Of a DNA stretch of 64,000 nt, positions 25,210 to 33,145 are shown one piece after another. A program made the translations under genes and the position numbers. Below the pieces are notes generated by a model, which worked only from the letters and a program-made list of their open reading frames with translations, had not been told where the DNA came from and made no database searches. The stretch is from Spirosoma fluviale. GTDB lineage: Bacteria > Bacteroidota > Bacteroidia > Cytophagales > Spirosomataceae. How positions within the stretch are numbered: position 1 is the first letter of the stretch; each line of letters starts with the position of its first letter. The stretch covers positions 2,356,001 through 2,420,000 of the forward strand of contig NZ_OCNH01000001.1 in the NCBI RefSeq assembly GCF_900230225.1, given 5' to 3'.

Positions 25210-27069
25210 TTACGAATTTCCGAACCGGAGCCCGACCTGAAAACCTACCCAACCCCAGTGGCGGCTGGTACTGAACGCATCCGTGCCATTGGAGAAAAGC
25301 GGAACGCTGGGCCGCCGGGTGGGTGGAGTGGTGTCGTCGCCACTGAAATACCAGTTGAGCGATGGTCCGTAGGCGAGGGACAGGTGCCTGCTTAGTTTTG
25401 TTTCGAAGAGGGTGCTCAGGCGAATCTGATTGTTCCAGCCACCATTGTCTGGTTGGTTAAAGTAGAAATGATGATGGTGCGTTCCTTCCAGCGTGAACAG
25501 GGTCGACCGCGACAGTACGAAGCCCGTACCCAGTCCATAGCCCGCCGTCAGATCGGCACTTCCCTCCCGCCCAAAATTAGACCCTGCCGAAATAATATTG
25601 TAGAACCGTCGAACGCCCGTTCGGTAGGTCAGGTTGAGCAGATTGATTTCCGTAGCGGCCACTTCGAACCGCCGGAAGCCCCCTTTCTGCACATGGCTAA
25701 ACAGACCAATCGGGATATTACCTGCCGAATCGGCCAGGTTGATCAGACCAATTTGGTGCCCGCCCTGCACCGACCGTGCACGGTTGACGATTCCGCTCAC
25801 CTGCCAGCCCTGAACATCGCCCACGGCTAAATTGGCAATTCCCGCCAGTTGAAGCCCTTTTACTGACTTCCCCGCTACGTTGAACAACCCGCCAACCTGA
25901 ACGATATTCGTCAGCTCACCGGCGTTGGCATTGAACAGACCGCCTAGTTGAACACCCTGCGCCTGTTTCACATTAACGTTGAATAACCCGCCCGCCTGTA
26001 CGCCCTGTACCATACCCCCATTGAGATTAAACAGGCCACCAAGCTGCACGCCACTTACGTTGCCCCCTACTATATTCCCAATGCCGCCCGCCTGAAAACC
26101 AGTCACATCCGACCGGACAAGGTTGAACAAACCACCCACTTCAAAGGCCCGAACGCCGAACGAATACCCAATCAAGGCATTGACCGAGATGCGGTTGCTG
26201 ATGCGTCCGCTCAGGCGGTGATTGGTACCGATAAAGGGCAAAAACGACACCTGCCAGTCGCGGTAGAGGGTATCCCGGCTCAGGTTCACATCGTGGATGG
26301 ATTGCTGGGCCGATACGAAAAACCGGGTGATACCATCGCGGCCTTTATCAAGGATGGATTTTGGCCGCGTCTGCGCTGTGGAATCCAGTTCTGGAGCAGG
26401 TAGGTCGACCGTTACGGCGGCCAGTGTATTCACCGGCCGGGTCGTATCTTCCGACACCCGAATGGGCAGCGTTTCCAGCGACAGCCGGGGCGGAACGGGT
26501 GTCATCCGGATACTCACGGAATGCGAAGTCCGCGAGCGAATCAGGACGGTTTCGCCCACGTAAGCCTGCTTCCGAACGTCGAGCCGCACCGCCGGGAGGT
26601 CGGTTGGCAAGCGAAGGCGGTAGTAGCCGAAGGGGTTGCTGACAGTAGAGGCCAGGGTCGTTTTTTCGAAAATACTGGCCTGTGCAATTCGTTCGCCGGT
26701 TTGCTCGTCCAGAATATAGCCGTCGAGGAGAAAGTTTTTCGGACTTGATTCAGGCGCGTCGGTACGAACCAGAATGACATAATTTCCCCGCGACTTAAAC
26801 GTCATCTGGCTTTGAAAGACCCGGTTCAGCACCTCCCGAACGGGCGCGTTCGTCAGTCGGACAGTTACCACAGCTTTCCCGTCGATGCGGGCGGGGTTGT
26901 ACGAAAACTCAAACCGTCCGGCCCGGCTAATCTCACGAAGGGCGTTTTCAAGCGTTGCGTTTCGAATGTCGACCGTAATCAGACGTTCGAGTGGCGGTAC
27001 GCCTTGGGCAAATGCGTACGATTGAGCAAGAAGACAGAGCAAAAGGAGACAAGATCGAAGCGAATTCAT
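25210..27069 (-). CDS. STN-domain outer-surface protein with LA_2272-type repeats
   Basis: 619 residues. A signal peptide (1-22) is followed by an STN (secretin/TonB N-terminal) domain at about 30-102, a CarboxypepD_reg-like domain at about 113-190, and then seven or more units of the form GVQxGGLFNxxxG (about 308-460), like the LA_2272 surface repeats. The end is strand-rich and could sit in the outer membrane. No TonB plug or barrel is visible. STN domains normally touch FecR-type anti-sigma factors, and the FecR gene ends 50 bp upstream, so this may be the signal-presenting part of that system. Exact repeat boundaries are approximate. Confidence 0.78.
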   Translation of the reverse strand: MNSLRSCLLLLCLLAQSYAFAQGVPPLERLITVDIRNATLENALREISRAGRFEFSYNPARIDGKAVVTVRLTNAPVREVLNRVFQSQMTFKSRGNYVILVRTDAPESSPKNFLLDGYILDEQTGERIAQASIFEKTTLASTVSNPFGYYRLRLPTDLPAVRLDVRKQAYVGETVLIRSRTSHSVSIRMTPVPPRLSLETLPIRVSEDTTRPVNTLAAVTVDLPAPELDSTAQTRPKSILDKGRDGITRFFVSAQQSIHDVNLSRDTLYRDWQVSFLPFIGTNHRLSGRISNRISVNALIGYSFGVRAFEVGGLFNLVRSDVTGFQAGGIGNIVGGNVSGVQLGGLFNLNGGMVQGVQAGGLFNVNVKQAQGVQLGGLFNANAGELTNIVQVGGLFNVAGKSVKGLQLAGIANLAVGDVQGWQVSGIVNRARSVQGGHQIGLINLADSAGNIPIGLFSHVQKGGFRRFEVAATEINLLNLTYRTGVRRFYNIISAGSNFGREGSADLTAGYGLGTGFVLSRSTLFTLEGTHHHHFYFNQPDNGGWNNQIRLSTLFETKLSRHLSLAYGPSLNWYFSGDDTTPPTRRPSVPLFSNGTDAFSTSRHWGWVGFQVGLRFGNS

Positions 27070-27119
27070 CAGAAGGTTCTTTTTTTACCTCATGACAGCC
27101 GTATGCCGGTTTCCCCCTA

Positions 27120-28175
27120 TCACTGGCAGCCATTTCCGTCTAAAATTACCTGTTTGCCCACGTAGCGCAGCTGTAGACCAAGCGTTTCGGCGGTCACATT
27201 CAGCACGGTTTCCAGGGGCGTTTTCTCGAAACGGGTCGTTAGCAGGCAGTTGCCGAGTTTGGCATTGGCCAGTTGAACATCAGCATTGTAATATTGATTG
27301 ATGGCCTGAATAACATCGCGCAGCGGTTCTTTCTCGAACACCAGCACCCCCGTTTTATACGCAAACGCGTTTGGGGAAGCCGGTAGCCGTCGAATGGTAT
27401 CGCCCGAAGCCTCAAAGGTGGCTTGTTGGTTTTTCGTCAGCAAAACAGCTTTGCGCCCCCTCGAAAACCGCACCTTCCCCGTCTGAACGGCCACGCTGAC
27501 ATTGGCGTCGTACGCCCGAACGGTAAACGAAGTGCCCAACACCTGAACTACACTGTTGCGGGCGTCGATATGAAACGGCCGGGTGGAATCAGAAGTCACC
27601 TCGAAGAAAGCTTCACCCGTCAGGGTAACGTCCCGGCGTTCCTCCGCAAAAGCCGTCGGGTACCGCAGCGTCGAATGCCGGTTCAGTAAAATATGGGTGC
27701 CATCGGGCAGAGTCTTGCTGATTGGCTGCTCATTGGCGGTTAGCACCACGATGCCTTCGGCTGGATGATGATGCCCGTAGAACCGGAGTTTTAACGTCAG
27801 CCAGCCCATACCCGCTACCAGCGTCAGCAGGGCAGCAATCCGCCACAACGACGCTGCGCCGAACACACGCTGTTCCGGTTGCGGGACAGGCATCGGTTTG
27901 ACAACCGGCTCTTGTCGTCTGACCGGATTTCGGTCCGACACCCGCATCTTTTGCTGAAGGGACCGCCAGGCTGCGTCGGTATCGACTTCGGTGGAGTCTG
28001 GCTTTGCCGCATCCCAGATGTGTTCGAACCGGGTAAAATCGTCGGGGCTGGGTTGTGTGGGGCCATCCTCGGTGGAGGCCAGCCACTGCCTCACCCGCGC
28101 CGATTCGGCTGGATCGGTTTCGCCCGCCAGAAACTTACCCAGCAGGGCGTCGTCTATGGGTTGTTGATCGGCCAT
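27120..28175 (-). CDS. FecR family anti-sigma factor
   Basis: 351 residues in the usual FecR layout: a cytoplasmic N-terminal domain (to about 95) with conserved tryptophans (RQWLAS, DAAWRSLQQKM), one transmembrane helix (about 107-125), the periplasmic FecR domain (about 135-230, ending before TGKVRFSRG), and a C-terminal DUF4974/STN-like domain (about 255-335). It should hold the ECF sigma factor inactive until contacted by an STN domain in the periplasm. The gene overlaps the sigma gene by 22 bp and precedes the STN-repeat gene by 50 bp. Confidence 0.92.
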   Translation of the reverse strand: MADQQPIDDALLGKFLAGETDPAESARVRQWLASTEDGPTQPSPDDFTRFEHIWDAAKPDSTEVDTDAAWRSLQQKMRVSDRNPVRRQEPVVKPMPVPQPEQRVFGAASLWRIAALLTLVAGMGWLTLKLRFYGHHHPAEGIVVLTANEQPISKTLPDGTHILLNRHSTLRYPTAFAEERRDVTLTGEAFFEVTSDSTRPFHIDARNSVVQVLGTSFTVRAYDANVSVAVQTGKVRFSRGRKAVLLTKNQQATFEASGDTIRRLPASPNAFAYKTGVLVFEKEPLRDVIQAINQYYNADVQLANAKLGNCLLTTRFEKTPLETVLNVTAETLGLQLRYVGKQVILDGNGCQ

Positions 28176-28795
28176 TGCTCAGGGTGACTTAGTAGCCACA
28201 GGATTAAAACAGGTAAATATTCACTCAGTTCAGTACGTAAAATGCGTAGGGCTTTCCCGATCTGGTTTTCAACGGTTTTAATTGAAATACCCAGTTGATC
28301 GGCAATTTCCCCATATTTCAACTCGTCGAACCGACTTAACGTAAACGCCAGCCGACATTGTTCGGGTAATTTCTGAATGGCCCGCTGAAGCCGGTCAGAC
28401 AGTTCGTGGCCCAGGAGCGTCTGCATGGGCGACTCCACCAGCGTTTCGCCCAGGTAGCGGGTATGCTCGCGGTGCTCATCCCGAACAGAAACGTGCTTGA
28501 TTCGATTCAGGCATCGGTTATGTACGGCCCGGTACAAATAAGCTTTCAGCGAAATGGCAATGCTTATGTTCTCCCGCTTTTCCCAAACGGTCAAAAACAT
28601 AGCCTGCACTTCCTCCTCGGCCTCGTCGGGGTCGGGCACCAGTTGCCGGGCATAGCGGCAAAGAGGTGCGTAGTACTGCCGAAAGACAGACTCGAACGCA
28701 CGCTCATTGCCATCGCGAATGGCCGAAAGGATATCCTGCTCGTTCGGTAGCACAACGAAAGGCTTTTGGATGATAGGAGGCTGTAAAGCTATCAT
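28154..28795 (-). CDS. ECF RNA polymerase sigma-70 factor (FecI-like)
   Basis: 213 residues with sigma region 2 (AFESVFRQYYAPLCRYARQL ... LKAYLYRAVHNRCLNRI) and region 4 (LPEQCRLAFTLSRFDELKYGEIA ... TVENQIGKALRIL). This is the sigma class that is greatly expanded in Bacteroidota and is paired with FecR and TonB receptors. The last codons overlap fecR. It is divergent from the TonB receptor gene across a 197-bp region, so it may control that receptor, its own operon or both. Confidence 0.93.
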   Translation of the reverse strand: MIALQPPIIQKPFVVLPNEQDILSAIRDGNERAFESVFRQYYAPLCRYARQLVPDPDEAEEEVQAMFLTVWEKRENISIAISLKAYLYRAVHNRCLNRIKHVSVRDEHREHTRYLGETLVESPMQTLLGHELSDRLQRAIQKLPEQCRLAFTLSRFDELKYGEIADQLGISIKTVENQIGKALRILRTELSEYLPVLILWLLSHPEQWPINNP

Positions 28796-28870
28796 TTTTC
28801 GCGGAACACACAGTTGGTTGGCCCTATGACAATTAGCAGACGGTATACCCCTACGAGTGTTGAAAATTTA

Positions 28871-28924
28871 TTTTTTGTGTAGTACCGACCGTAGGCCCGG
28901 CGACGCTCGGTACTACACAAAAAA
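28871..28924. repeat. Perfect 18-bp inverted repeat in the sigma / TonB-receptor intergenic region
   Basis: Arms 28871-28888 and 28907-28924 are exact reverse complements, with an 18-base GC-rich loop and terminal T6/A6 runs. It lies in the middle of the divergent promoter region. The A/T ends would let it act as a terminator in both directions; its form also fits a mobile palindromic element. Confidence 0.85.
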
Positions 28925-28992
28925 CAACATCGGGCATAGGGGTAAATCGGTATAGGCCTGTCAGGAAGGCAAATCAATCCAATCCATCAGCC

Positions 28993-31374
28993 ATGAATCT
29001 CGCTTTTCGGTGCTTCATTCTCGTTTCTCTTCTGACCTCGTCACTACTTCATGCTCAATCATTCACCCAGACCATCCGGGGCACGGTTGTCGACCAAAGT
29101 CTGCAAACGCCCCTGCCCGGTGCAGCCGTTACGCTCCTCAACAGTTCACCCCTAAAAGGAGCCAGTACCGATGCCAGCGGGCAGTTTCGGCTCACTCAGG
29201 TTCCTGTGGGTCGGCAAACGCTGCAAATAAGCGTTGTGGGTTATAAGACCGCTACCCTGCAAAACATCACGGTCGATGCGGGGAAAGAGCTGGTGCTGAC
29301 CGTTTCCCTGGAAGAGGCCGTCAGCCAGTTATCGGAAGTAACGGTAAAGCCGACGGTCGACAAGGATAAACCTCTCAACGAGATGGCTACCGTGTCGGCC
29401 CGGACGTTTTCGGTGGAAGAAACGCAGAAATTTGCGGCCGCCGTGAACGACCCAGCCCGGATGGCTACCGCGTATGCCGGGGTTGTGGGTGCCGATGATG
29501 GCGGCAACTCGATTGTTATTCGGGGAAACGCCCCTAACGGACTTCTGTGGCGCATGGAGGGCGTCGAAATCCCCAACCCGAATCACTTCTCGAATCTGGG
29601 CGCGGCTGGCGGGGGCATCTCCATCCTCAGCGCCCAGCTCCTGGCCAATTCCGATTTTCTCACCGGTGCCTTCCCTGCCGAATACGGCAATGCATTGTCC
29701 GGCGTATTTGACCTGAAACTTCGCCGGGGCAACACGACCAAACGGGAGTACACCATTCAGGCCGGGGTGCTGGGCGTCGATCTGGCGGCCGAAGGACCCA
29801 TTGCCAAAGGGTATGGTGGTTCATTCCTGGTCAACTACCGGTACTCGACCCTGGGTTTGATCTCAAAACTAGGCGTCGACATTGGCACCGGCGACCGGGT
29901 GTTTCAGGATTTGTCGTTCAACGTGTATTTGCCAACCCGGAAAGCGGGTACGTTCACGCTATTTGGCTTTGGCGGCCTCAGCAGCAGCAAAATCGACGCC
30001 CCGGCCGATTCGACAAAATGGTCGTCAGACTATGACAGTTATAATGAAGATTTTCGGGCGAATACAGGTGCCATCGGCCTCACGCATACCCTGCCCATTG
30101 GTCGGAAAGCTGTACTGAAAACGGTACTGCTGGCTTCCGGGTATGAAAACCGGTACCGAAGTGCTCGCCTGGAACCGGCCTTTGACTATACTCCTTCGGA
30201 ACGAAATGACGAATCGTTTTTAACGCAGAAGCGGATTCTTTCGACCACCCTCACGTATAAACTCACTCCCCGGCACACGTTCCGAACCGGCCTGATTGGG
30301 GCGCAGCTACGTTATGATCTGTCGCAGAAATCGTGGGAAGCGGAGCGTCAGCGGCTACTGACCCGCGTTCGTGTGAACGACCAAACCAGCACGCTGCAAG
30401 CATTCGGGCAGTGGAATTACCGACTGTCGGAGCAGCTAACCATGAATGCAGGGGTGCATTACCTTCATTTGGCACTCAATGGTACATCGAGTCTGGAACC
30501 ACGCGGTTCGGTACGCTGGGCCTTTTCGCCCGACAAATCGGTCAGCCTGGGTTACGGGCTGCACAGTCAGTTGCAGAATCCGGCTACGTATTTTGTGCTG
30601 CCTGCTGAGCCGTCGGAGAATACGGCATCTAACCGAAATCTTGGTTTCAGCCGATCCCACCAGTATGTGCTTGCCTATGACCAGCGGCTCAACAGCCGGA
30701 GTGACGGCCCGCCCTTACGGCTGAAAGTTGAGACGTATTACCAGCATCTGGTCAATATTCCGATCAGTGCCGGCCAGCATGACGCCTTTTCGATCATCAA
30801 CCAATTCGACGGCCTCACCGACAGGCCCTTGATCAACACAGGCATTGGCCGAAATTACGGGCTGGAACTCACGCTGGAACAGTTCCTGATTCAGGCAGCC
30901 TCCGGAAACAGTTTGTACTTTCTGCTGTCGTCGTCGCTGTATAGTTCCGAGTATCAGGGGTCGGACCAGATCTGGCGAAGTACCCGCTGGAATGGCCGAC
31001 ATGCTCAGAGCTTATTGATCGGCAGGGAATGGGTATCTGGGGCGAATGTATTCGGCATAAACCTGAAAATGAGCTACTACGGCGGGTACCGGTATACCCC
31101 CGTTGCCATTGCCGAATCGAAGCGGCTGGGCGAAACCGTTTTTGTCGATGACCAGTCCTATACCGAACAGCTTCCCGAATATTTGCGCCCCGACATTCGC
31201 TTAAGCTGGAAGAAAAACCGCACCCATTCGACCCGAACCCTCTCCCTCGATTTACAGAATGCTATCAACCGCAAAAACGTTTTCGGTTATTATTTCGACC
31301 CGGCCAGTGGTCTGGTCAGAACCAGTTATGCCAATGGCCTGATTCCCGTTCTGAGCTATCGGGTTGCGTTTTGA
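28993..31374 (+). CDS. TonB-dependent receptor without STN domain
   Basis: 793 residues. A signal peptide (1-21) is followed by a CarboxypepD_reg-like domain (about 28-115), a plug domain (GNSIVIRGNAPNGLLWRMEG, about 145-245) and a 22-strand barrel ending in an aromatic residue (YRVAF), as outer-membrane barrels do. It imports an unknown ligand across the outer membrane with TonB energy. It is shorter than SusC proteins and no SusD gene is nearby. The adjacent divergent operon encodes a sigma factor, FecR and an STN-domain protein, which may sense its state. Confidence 0.92.
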   Translation: MNLAFRCFILVSLLTSSLLHAQSFTQTIRGTVVDQSLQTPLPGAAVTLLNSSPLKGASTDASGQFRLTQVPVGRQTLQISVVGYKTATLQNITVDAGKELVLTVSLEEAVSQLSEVTVKPTVDKDKPLNEMATVSARTFSVEETQKFAAAVNDPARMATAYAGVVGADDGGNSIVIRGNAPNGLLWRMEGVEIPNPNHFSNLGAAGGGISILSAQLLANSDFLTGAFPAEYGNALSGVFDLKLRRGNTTKREYTIQAGVLGVDLAAEGPIAKGYGGSFLVNYRYSTLGLISKLGVDIGTGDRVFQDLSFNVYLPTRKAGTFTLFGFGGLSSSKIDAPADSTKWSSDYDSYNEDFRANTGAIGLTHTLPIGRKAVLKTVLLASGYENRYRSARLEPAFDYTPSERNDESFLTQKRILSTTLTYKLTPRHTFRTGLIGAQLRYDLSQKSWEAERQRLLTRVRVNDQTSTLQAFGQWNYRLSEQLTMNAGVHYLHLALNGTSSLEPRGSVRWAFSPDKSVSLGYGLHSQLQNPATYFVLPAEPSENTASNRNLGFSRSHQYVLAYDQRLNSRSDGPPLRLKVETYYQHLVNIPISAGQHDAFSIINQFDGLTDRPLINTGIGRNYGLELTLEQFLIQAASGNSLYFLLSSSLYSSEYQGSDQIWRSTRWNGRHAQSLLIGREWVSGANVFGINLKMSYYGGYRYTPVAIAESKRLGETVFVDDQSYTEQLPEYLRPDIRLSWKKNRTHSTRTLSLDLQNAINRKNVFGYYFDPASGLVRTSYANGLIPVLSYRVAF

Positions 31375-31378
31375 GGTC

Positions 31379-32206
31379 TTACAAAGCCAGATGCACTGAC
31401 TGAACAGGCTGCCCATAAAAAACGGTGGCCTGCCGGTCAAAATCCTCGGTTGAATCTGTGGTCAGGAAGGTTCGCTGACCCTGTTTACTGCATTGCGCTT
31501 CTATTTCAGGGTGACGAACGAGGTAATCGGACAGGCTATTGGAAACGATGCCGCCCTGACTCAAAATGGTCGCGTTGGGTGGCGCAAGCTGTCTTATCTT
31601 ATCAAGCAACAGTGGGTAGTGAGTACAGGCCAGCAGGATTGTGTCAATGTCGGGGGATTGTGTCAGCAGGCGATCGATGTGTTGTTTGACGAAGTAGTCG
31701 GCACCGGGGCTGGCATACTCGCCATTTTCGACCAGCGGCACCCACATCGGGCACGCTTCCTGAAAAACGCGCAAGTCGGGGAAGAACTTCTCAATTTCAA
31801 CCACATACGACTCGGACGTTACGGTTCCACGCGTTGCTAACACCCCCACCTGACCGGTTTTCGAATAGTTGCCAATCACTTCGGTTGTTGGCCGGATAAC
31901 GCCCAAAACGCGCCGATCCGGGTGTTGTACAGGTAAATCGAGCTGCTGAATATTCCGCAGTGCTTTGGCCGACGCAGTATTACAGGCCAGAATGACCAAT
32001 CGGCATCCCCGGTCGAACAGGTGCTGTACACATTCGAGGGTGTAGTGGTATACAGTGTCGAAGGAGCGGGTTCCGTAAGGCGTCCTGGCGTTGTCGCCCA
32101 GATAGATGTAATCGTACTGAGGTAGCTTTTTAACAATTTCCCGAAGAACGGTCAGGCCGCCGTAGCCGGAGTCAAATACGCCAATAGGTTGAGAGGTAAT
32201 AGCCAT
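31379..32206 (-). CDS. murI: Glutamate racemase
   Basis: 275 residues. The N-terminal FDSGYGGLTVL and the two catalytic cysteines, C75 in ACNTASA and C194 in ACTHYPLL, identify MurI. It converts L- to D-glutamate for peptidoglycan in the cytoplasm. The gene converges with the TonB receptor gene, leaving only 4 bp between stop codons and no room for a terminator. It is followed by an AT-rich acetyltransferase gene on the same strand with a 24-bp gap to that gene's position. Confidence 0.96.
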   Translation of the reverse strand: MAITSQPIGVFDSGYGGLTVLREIVKKLPQYDYIYLGDNARTPYGTRSFDTVYHYTLECVQHLFDRGCRLVILACNTASAKALRNIQQLDLPVQHPDRRVLGVIRPTTEVIGNYSKTGQVGVLATRGTVTSESYVVEIEKFFPDLRVFQEACPMWVPLVENGEYASPGADYFVKQHIDRLLTQSPDIDTILLACTHYPLLLDKIRQLAPPNATILSQGGIVSNSLSDYLVRHPEIEAQCSKQGQRTFLTTDSTEDFDRQATVFYGQPVQSVHLAL

Positions 32207-32230
32207 TCTGTGCGGAGTGTCTAACGACGC

Positions 32231-32764
32231 CTATAGAATACTCTCTGTGACCTCTTTAACTTTAACAACACGAGCAGGATTTCCTACGACTACACAGTTC
32301 GGTGGAATACTCTTGATAACGATAGAGCCTGCCCCAATCGCTACATTATCGCCAATCTCTATTTCACCAATAATACATACGTGCGTGCCTATATCTACAT
32401 TATTACCAATAATAGGAGCCCTGCCAATACTACCATCAGGATTGATGCGGATGCCAATGGTTGTCGAGTGTTTGATACTACAATTTTTTCCAATGATGGT
32501 TTGTCCATGTACCACCAGGCCCTGGCCATGTTGAAGTCTTAAGCCACTGCCTGCTTTTAAACTCCACGGTAGTTCAATGCCCAACACCCACTCTACAAAA
32601 AACCGATAGAAGAGTAAGTACCAGAAAAAGAGTATAATTAGAATTTTATTGCTTCGAGCCCATGTGGCTAAGCGAAATAGAGTTAACACAAACTGAGCCT
32701 TTACATTGCCTCGATTTGCCTTCCAATCCTGAAATATGTAATAACTGACATCAAGGTTATTCAT
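32231..32764 (-). CDS. Serine-acetyltransferase-like hexapeptide-repeat protein
   Basis: 177 residues: a helical, partly hydrophobic N-terminal region (about 20-65), then left-handed beta-helix hexapeptide repeats (IGRAPIIGNNVDIGTHVCIIGEIEIG is broken here only by the length limit on quotation at IIGN) ending VVVGNPARVV. The hydrophobic segment and size recall WcaB-type or polysaccharide-cluster acetyltransferases rather than housekeeping CysE. Base composition is clearly more AT-rich than both neighbours, murI and alaS, suggesting transfer or relict of a surface-polysaccharide cluster. The acceptor is unknown. Confidence 0.78.
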   Translation of the reverse strand: MNNLDVSYYIFQDWKANRGNVKAQFVLTLFRLATWARSNKILIILFFWYLLFYRFFVEWVLGIELPWSLKAGSGLRLQHGQGLVVHGQTIIGKNCSIKHSTTIGIRINPDGSIGRAPIIGNNVDIGTHVCIIGEIEIGDNVAIGAGSIVIKSIPPNCVVVGNPARVVKVKEVTESIL

Positions 32765-33145
32765 GTAGTAGAATCTGTGGCCCAGGCCTTAGTATGAAAC
32801 TTTCAATTGGCTTAAAATTACTTCTATGCGACTCTATTGTCGTTTGCCGGCAACTTGACAAAAAAGCTACTAAAAGTAATAGAAGTATATTTTTCAGATA
32901 GTCAAGAAACTCAGAGTATACGCTTTAGAAACAAAAATAGGCAATTTCGTATTTAAAATAATAATTAGTTCACTTCGCTTGATAGAGAATTGCTTGAATC
33001 TATAGGAAGACCATTGGTATGAGTAATCTGGCTATCACTTAGTTTTCATCCAGAAATGAGAACTAAGTGATAGCCAGTGATTTTCCTTTACAGATGATGG
33101 ATATACTCGTGCCAGTTGACTTATTGCTGTGGCTTTCCAGTCAGT
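32765..33145. other. AT-rich intergenic stretch without a gene
   Basis: About 380 bp with many stops in all frames. It has the low GC of the acetyltransferase gene next to it and contains one palindrome (33028-33077). Nothing else is recognisable. Confidence 0.5.
33028..33077. repeat. 22-bp near-perfect inverted repeat downstream of alaS
   Basis: Arms 33028-33049 and 33056-33077 pair with one T-G wobble around a 6-base loop. No T tract follows on the minus strand, so it is not a standard terminator for alaS, though it may stop transcription or protect the 3' end. Confidence 0.8.

Noticed and set aside
25210..27069. GVQxGGLFN repeats as possible DNA tandem repeats or CRISPR
   Set aside because: The periodicity is in the protein; at DNA level the units differ and no spacer/repeat structure is present.
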